64,000 bases of DNA from Pseudomonas putida. Its GTDB lineage: Bacteria; Pseudomonadota; Gammaproteobacteria; Pseudomonadales; Pseudomonadaceae. A program made the translations under genes and the position numbers. Each line of letters starts with the position of its first letter. Position 1 is the stretch's first letter. The DNA lies in the NCBI RefSeq assembly GCF_016406145.1, contig NZ_CP066306.1, forward strand, positions 372,001-436,000. The letters run 5' to 3'. Below are positions 61,402 through 64,000 of the stretch, piece after piece. The notes under the pieces are model-generated. The model saw only the letters and a list, made by a program, of their open reading frames with translations, searched no databases and had not been told where the DNA came from.

Positions 61402-61877
61402 CTTGCTATCTCCTCAGGCCTGGCGAGCAGACGAAGTGCGGCTGACTCGGCGAGGACCAGTCTATTTTGTTTTGATTGAACGTTCAATCAATAAAGAATA
61501 AGCTCTGCGACAATTTGTGCCATTGACAGTTTCTAAGGCTGTTTCAGTGGCACGAATTGACACCCCAGGAAATCGCGTAACCCCCGTAATACAAGGTGTT
61601 GACGGGTATTAGCGATGCGAAATGCAGAATTTGCTCAACGGCCATGCGCCTGCGGCAGGCCCTTGGAGCGGGCGGGGTGCTCTGTGACGAATGCGCGCAC
61701 CAAGCTGATTTGGCGAGGCATTTGCGCAGACCACCTGTCTGGTTTTGCAACGTTTTTATTCGGGATCACGGTTTCCAAGTTGCTTTTATAACACCTGACG
61801 CAGTGGGGGTATTCCACCAATTGCTCGGGAAAAGACTGATTAGCCTCCACAGCCGCACTGCCCGGAGCATTCGTGCA
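61402..61877. promoter_or_regulatory. betI-betT divergent regulatory region
   Basis: This 476-bp region has no supported gene. The BetI palindrome lies at 61472-61491 near betI. A GG-N10-GC arrangement at 61770-61783 (GG TTTCCAAGTT GC) could be a sigma-54 promoter for betT, but it lacks the CAC after GG. The betT frame stays open back to 61596 without family similarity. Several TTGACA-like hexamers (61523, 61557, 61600) have no matching -10 box. Confidence 0.5.
61472..61491. promoter_or_regulatory. BetI operator palindrome
   Basis: TTGATTGAACGTTCAATCAA is a perfect 20-bp palindrome, about 70 bp before the betI ATG. It matches the known form of BetI boxes. Read leftward, a TTGATT-N17/18-AAAATA promoter would overlap it, which suits repression. 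Confidence 0.88.
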
Positions 61878-63881
61878 ATGAGTTCTGCCTCCCTTACCAA
61901 ACCCCCCGCCGAGAGGGTACGGGTCAATCGCGTAGTGTTTTTCACCTCCGCGCTGATGATCCTCGTTTTGACTGCCTTGCTTATCGCTGTTCCCGAAACT
62001 GCCGGTCAGGTACTGGGCGTGGCCCAGAAGTGGCTGACACGCACCTTCGGCTGGTACTACATGCTGGTGATCTGCGGTTACCTGCTGTTTGTCGTTTACC
62101 TGGCGTTCTCCGACTACGGCAAGCTCAAGCTCGGCGGCAAGGATGACCAGCCCGACTTCAGCTACGGCGCCTGGGCCGGCATGCTGTTCTCCTCCGGTAT
62201 CGGTATCTCGTTGCTGTACTTCGGCGCCTCTGAGCCGCTGGACCACTACTTCAATCCGCCCCAGGGCACCCCTGCCAGCCTCGAGGCCGCGCGCCAGGGC
62301 CTGCAACTGACCTTCCTGCACTGGGGGCTGCATGGCTGGGCGATCTACGCCCTGGTCGGTCTGGCCGTAGGCTACTTCGCCTACCGCCACAATCAGCCGC
62401 TGGCGCTGCGCTCGGCACTGTATCCGCTGGTCGGTGAGCGTTGGGTCAAGGGTGCTGCTGGCAACGCCGTGGATATCTTTGGCATGTTCGTCACCCTGCT
62501 GGGTCTGGTGACCAACCTGGGGATCGGCGCGATGCAGGTGTCCTCGGGCCTTGAATACCTGTTCGGCATGGACCACAGCCAGACCAGCCTGCTGGTGGTG
62601 ATTCTGGTCATGGCCGGCGTGGCTACGGTGGCTGCGGTATCAGGTGTGGAAAACGGTATTCGCCGCCTGTCCAACCTGAACATTATGCTGTTCAGTGGTT
62701 TGCTGATCTTCGTGCTGCTGGGCGGTGAGACCCTGCACCTGCTCAACGGCCTGGTGCAGAACGTCGGCGACTACCTCAACGGCATCGTACTGAAGACTTT
62801 CGACCTTTATGTCTACGAAGGCGAGGCCGGCAACTCTGAGCGCTGGTTAGGCCTGTGGACCGTGTTCTACTGGGCGTGGTGGATCTCCTGGGGTCCGTTC
62901 GTCGGCATGTTCATTGCCCGTATCTCCAAGGGCCGTACCGTGCGCCAACTGGTCTGCGGCGTACTGCTGATCCCGCTGGGCTTCACCCTGGCCTGGTTGT
63001 CGATCTTCGGTAACACCGCACTTGACCTGGTGATCAACCAGGGCGCCGTCGAGCTGGGCAAGACCGCGCTGGAGCAGCCGTCGATGTCGATCTACCAGCT
63101 GCTGGAGTATTTCCCAGCCGCCAAGATCGTGATCGGTGTGGCGGTGTTCGTGGGCTTCGTGCTGTTCCTCACTCCGGCCGACTCCGGCGCGGTGATGATG
63201 GCCAACCTGTCGTGCAAAGGTGGCAAGGTCGACGAAGATGCTCCGCACTGGATGGTGGTGTTCTGGTCGGTGATCATCACCCTGGTCACCATTGGCCTGC
63301 TGTTCGCCGGTAACTTCGAAGCCATGCAGACCATGGTGGTGCTGGCGGGCCTGCCGTTCTCGGTGGTGCTGGTACTGTTCATGTTCGGCCTGTACAAGGC
63401 CATGAAGCAGGACGTTGCCGTGGAGCAGGAGCGTGCCGAGCTGGCTGCCCGTGGTCGCCGCGGTTTCAGTGAGCGTCTGAGCCAGTTGGAGCTGCAGCCG
63501 ACCCAGGCAGTGGTGCAGCGCTTCATGGACAGGCAGGTCAGTCCGGCCCTTAAAGAGGCTGCCGAGCAGCTGCGCACCCTGGGCTTTGATGTCGAGAGCC
63601 GTGTTGGCCAGTCGCGCAACATGATGGGCCTGCGGGTGATGATGGAAGAGGGCAACCCTTTCGTTTACGAAGTGAGCCTGGACGGTTACATGGCCGCACC
63701 GAGCGATGCGCCGGTCGAGGGCGAGCCAGAGGTGCGCCAGCGCTTCTATCGCGCCGAAGTGTACCTGCACGATGGCAGCCAGGAGTACGACCTGATGGGC
63801 TTCGCGCCTGAGCAGATCGTGCGTGATGTTCTCGACCAGTTCGAGAGCCATCGCCAGTTGCTGGGTCGCGTCTACAGCTGA
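61878..63881 (+). CDS. betT: High-affinity choline transporter BetT (BCCT family)
   Basis: BetT imports choline with protons. The 667-residue protein has 12 membrane segments (about 20-510) with BCCT hallmarks (WGLHGWAIYALVGLAVGYFAY, and the Trp-rich FYWAWWISWGPFVGMFIARI segment), and a long hydrophilic C-terminal domain of about 150 residues that in long-form BetT proteins is tied to osmotic activation. The ATG at 61878 follows GGAG. It diverges from betIBA, the classical bet arrangement. A strong hairpin follows the gene. Confidence 0.96.
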   Translation: MSSASLTKPPAERVRVNRVVFFTSALMILVLTALLIAVPETAGQVLGVAQKWLTRTFGWYYMLVICGYLLFVVYLAFSDYGKLKLGGKDDQPDFSYGAWAGMLFSSGIGISLLYFGASEPLDHYFNPPQGTPASLEAARQGLQLTFLHWGLHGWAIYALVGLAVGYFAYRHNQPLALRSALYPLVGERWVKGAAGNAVDIFGMFVTLLGLVTNLGIGAMQVSSGLEYLFGMDHSQTSLLVVILVMAGVATVAAVSGVENGIRRLSNLNIMLFSGLLIFVLLGGETLHLLNGLVQNVGDYLNGIVLKTFDLYVYEGEAGNSERWLGLWTVFYWAWWISWGPFVGMFIARISKGRTVRQLVCGVLLIPLGFTLAWLSIFGNTALDLVINQGAVELGKTALEQPSMSIYQLLEYFPAAKIVIGVAVFVGFVLFLTPADSGAVMMANLSCKGGKVDEDAPHWMVVFWSVIITLVTIGLLFAGNFEAMQTMVVLAGLPFSVVLVLFMFGLYKAMKQDVAVEQERAELAARGRRGFSERLSQLELQPTQAVVQRFMDRQVSPALKEAAEQLRTLGFDVESRVGQSRNMMGLRVMMEEGNPFVYEVSLDGYMAAPSDAPVEGEPEVRQRFYRAEVYLHDGSQEYDLMGFAPEQIVRDVLDQFESHRQLLGRVYS

Positions 63882-63888
63882 TCCGGTC

Positions 63889-63926
63889 AGCCCCTGCGCG
63901 GCCGGATACCTGGCCGCGCAGGGGCT
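63889..63926 (+). terminator. Hairpin terminator after betT
   Basis: AGCCCCTGCGCGGCC (63889-63903) pairs perfectly with GGCCGCGCAGGGGCT (63912-63926) around 8 nt. The following sequence (ACAGCTTTATG) has only a weak T-run, so the assignment relies mainly on the 15-bp stem. Confidence 0.7.
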
Positions 63927-64000
63927 ACAGCTTTATGTAACGCAGTGAACTCTGCCCCTTGGCACATCCTTGCGCTCCATTTGCCGCGAGGAAGCCGCCC

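Noticed and set aside
61544..61750. A 68-codon minus-strand frame in the betI-betT spacer
   Set aside because: No ribosome-binding site, no similarity, and it lies across the divergent regulatory region.

Overview
The window looks like a stretch of core chromosome from a fluorescent Pseudomonas, most likely of the P. putida group. The evidence is GC-rich DNA with strong G/C third-position bias, proteins that read like P. putida orthologues, the gene order ftsYEX-rpoH / thiSG-trmB / yggS-proC-yggT-metXW / argS-priA / rpmE / maeB / ponA-pilMNOPQ-aroKB / gltBD-hemE / betIBA-betT, and paired REP palindromes built on GCCGGCAAGCCGGCTCCCACAGG-type units (written here only as a description of the class). 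The species assignment rests on recollection of gene order and protein sequence, not on a search.

Layout. 1-1914: two overlapping M16 peptidase genes (the first cut by the window edge). 2147-6347: signal-recognition receptor ftsY, divisome ABC pair ftsEX, and heat-shock sigma factor rpoH with an AlgU/sigma-E type promoter. 6460-9491: mtgA, a DUF423 membrane protein, thiamine thiazole genes thiS-thiG, and trmB. 9661-16231: a long leftward run yggS-proC-yggT-metX-metW-DUF4426-rdgB-hemW-DUF3392. 16297-24626: pilT, an NlpC/P60 hydrolase, a double-TM2 protein, SPOR protein, argS, priA, rpmE and a secreted nuclease. 24806-28669: maeB and the class A penicillin-binding protein ponA/mrcA. 28727 to at least 31153: a group II intron with an intact HNH-type reverse transcriptase, lying in the same sense as ponA between ponA and its normal upstream neighbour pilM. 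31693-38593: a compact pilM-N-(O+P fusion)-Q cluster joined to aroK, aroB and a DamX-like gene. 38967-46170: glutamate synthase gltBD and hemE. 46330-57195: a mixed block (OB-fold stress protein, MFS exporter with divergent LysR regulator, orphan ParA, thioredoxin 2, SelO pseudokinase-type AMPylase, large MscS channel, NhaP2 antiporter). 57382-63881: the choline-to-glycine-betaine module betIBA with divergent transporter betT.

How it works together: most of the window is housekeeping (protein targeting, division, translation, amino-acid and cofactor synthesis). Two envelope/osmotic themes recur: cell-wall synthesis and remodelling (ftsEX, mtgA, ponA, NlpC/P60, SPOR proteins) and osmotic response (large mechanosensitive channel, NhaP2, bet genes). 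No tRNA, rRNA, CRISPR array, prophage or insertion sequence with transposase was seen.

What stands out: the group II intron in the ponA leader with an unexplained 417-nt hairpin-rich segment between two copies of an intron-like 5' splice motif; a PilO-PilP fusion next to a short PilQ; a perfect Rho-independent terminator encoded inside the signal peptide of the nuclease gene after rpmE; dispersed AGCTGCA/AGCTACA repeat tracts in four gene junctions; REP pairs on both sides of selO; and clean palindromic operators upstream of betI and gltB. I did not find a clearly new defence or metabolic system.
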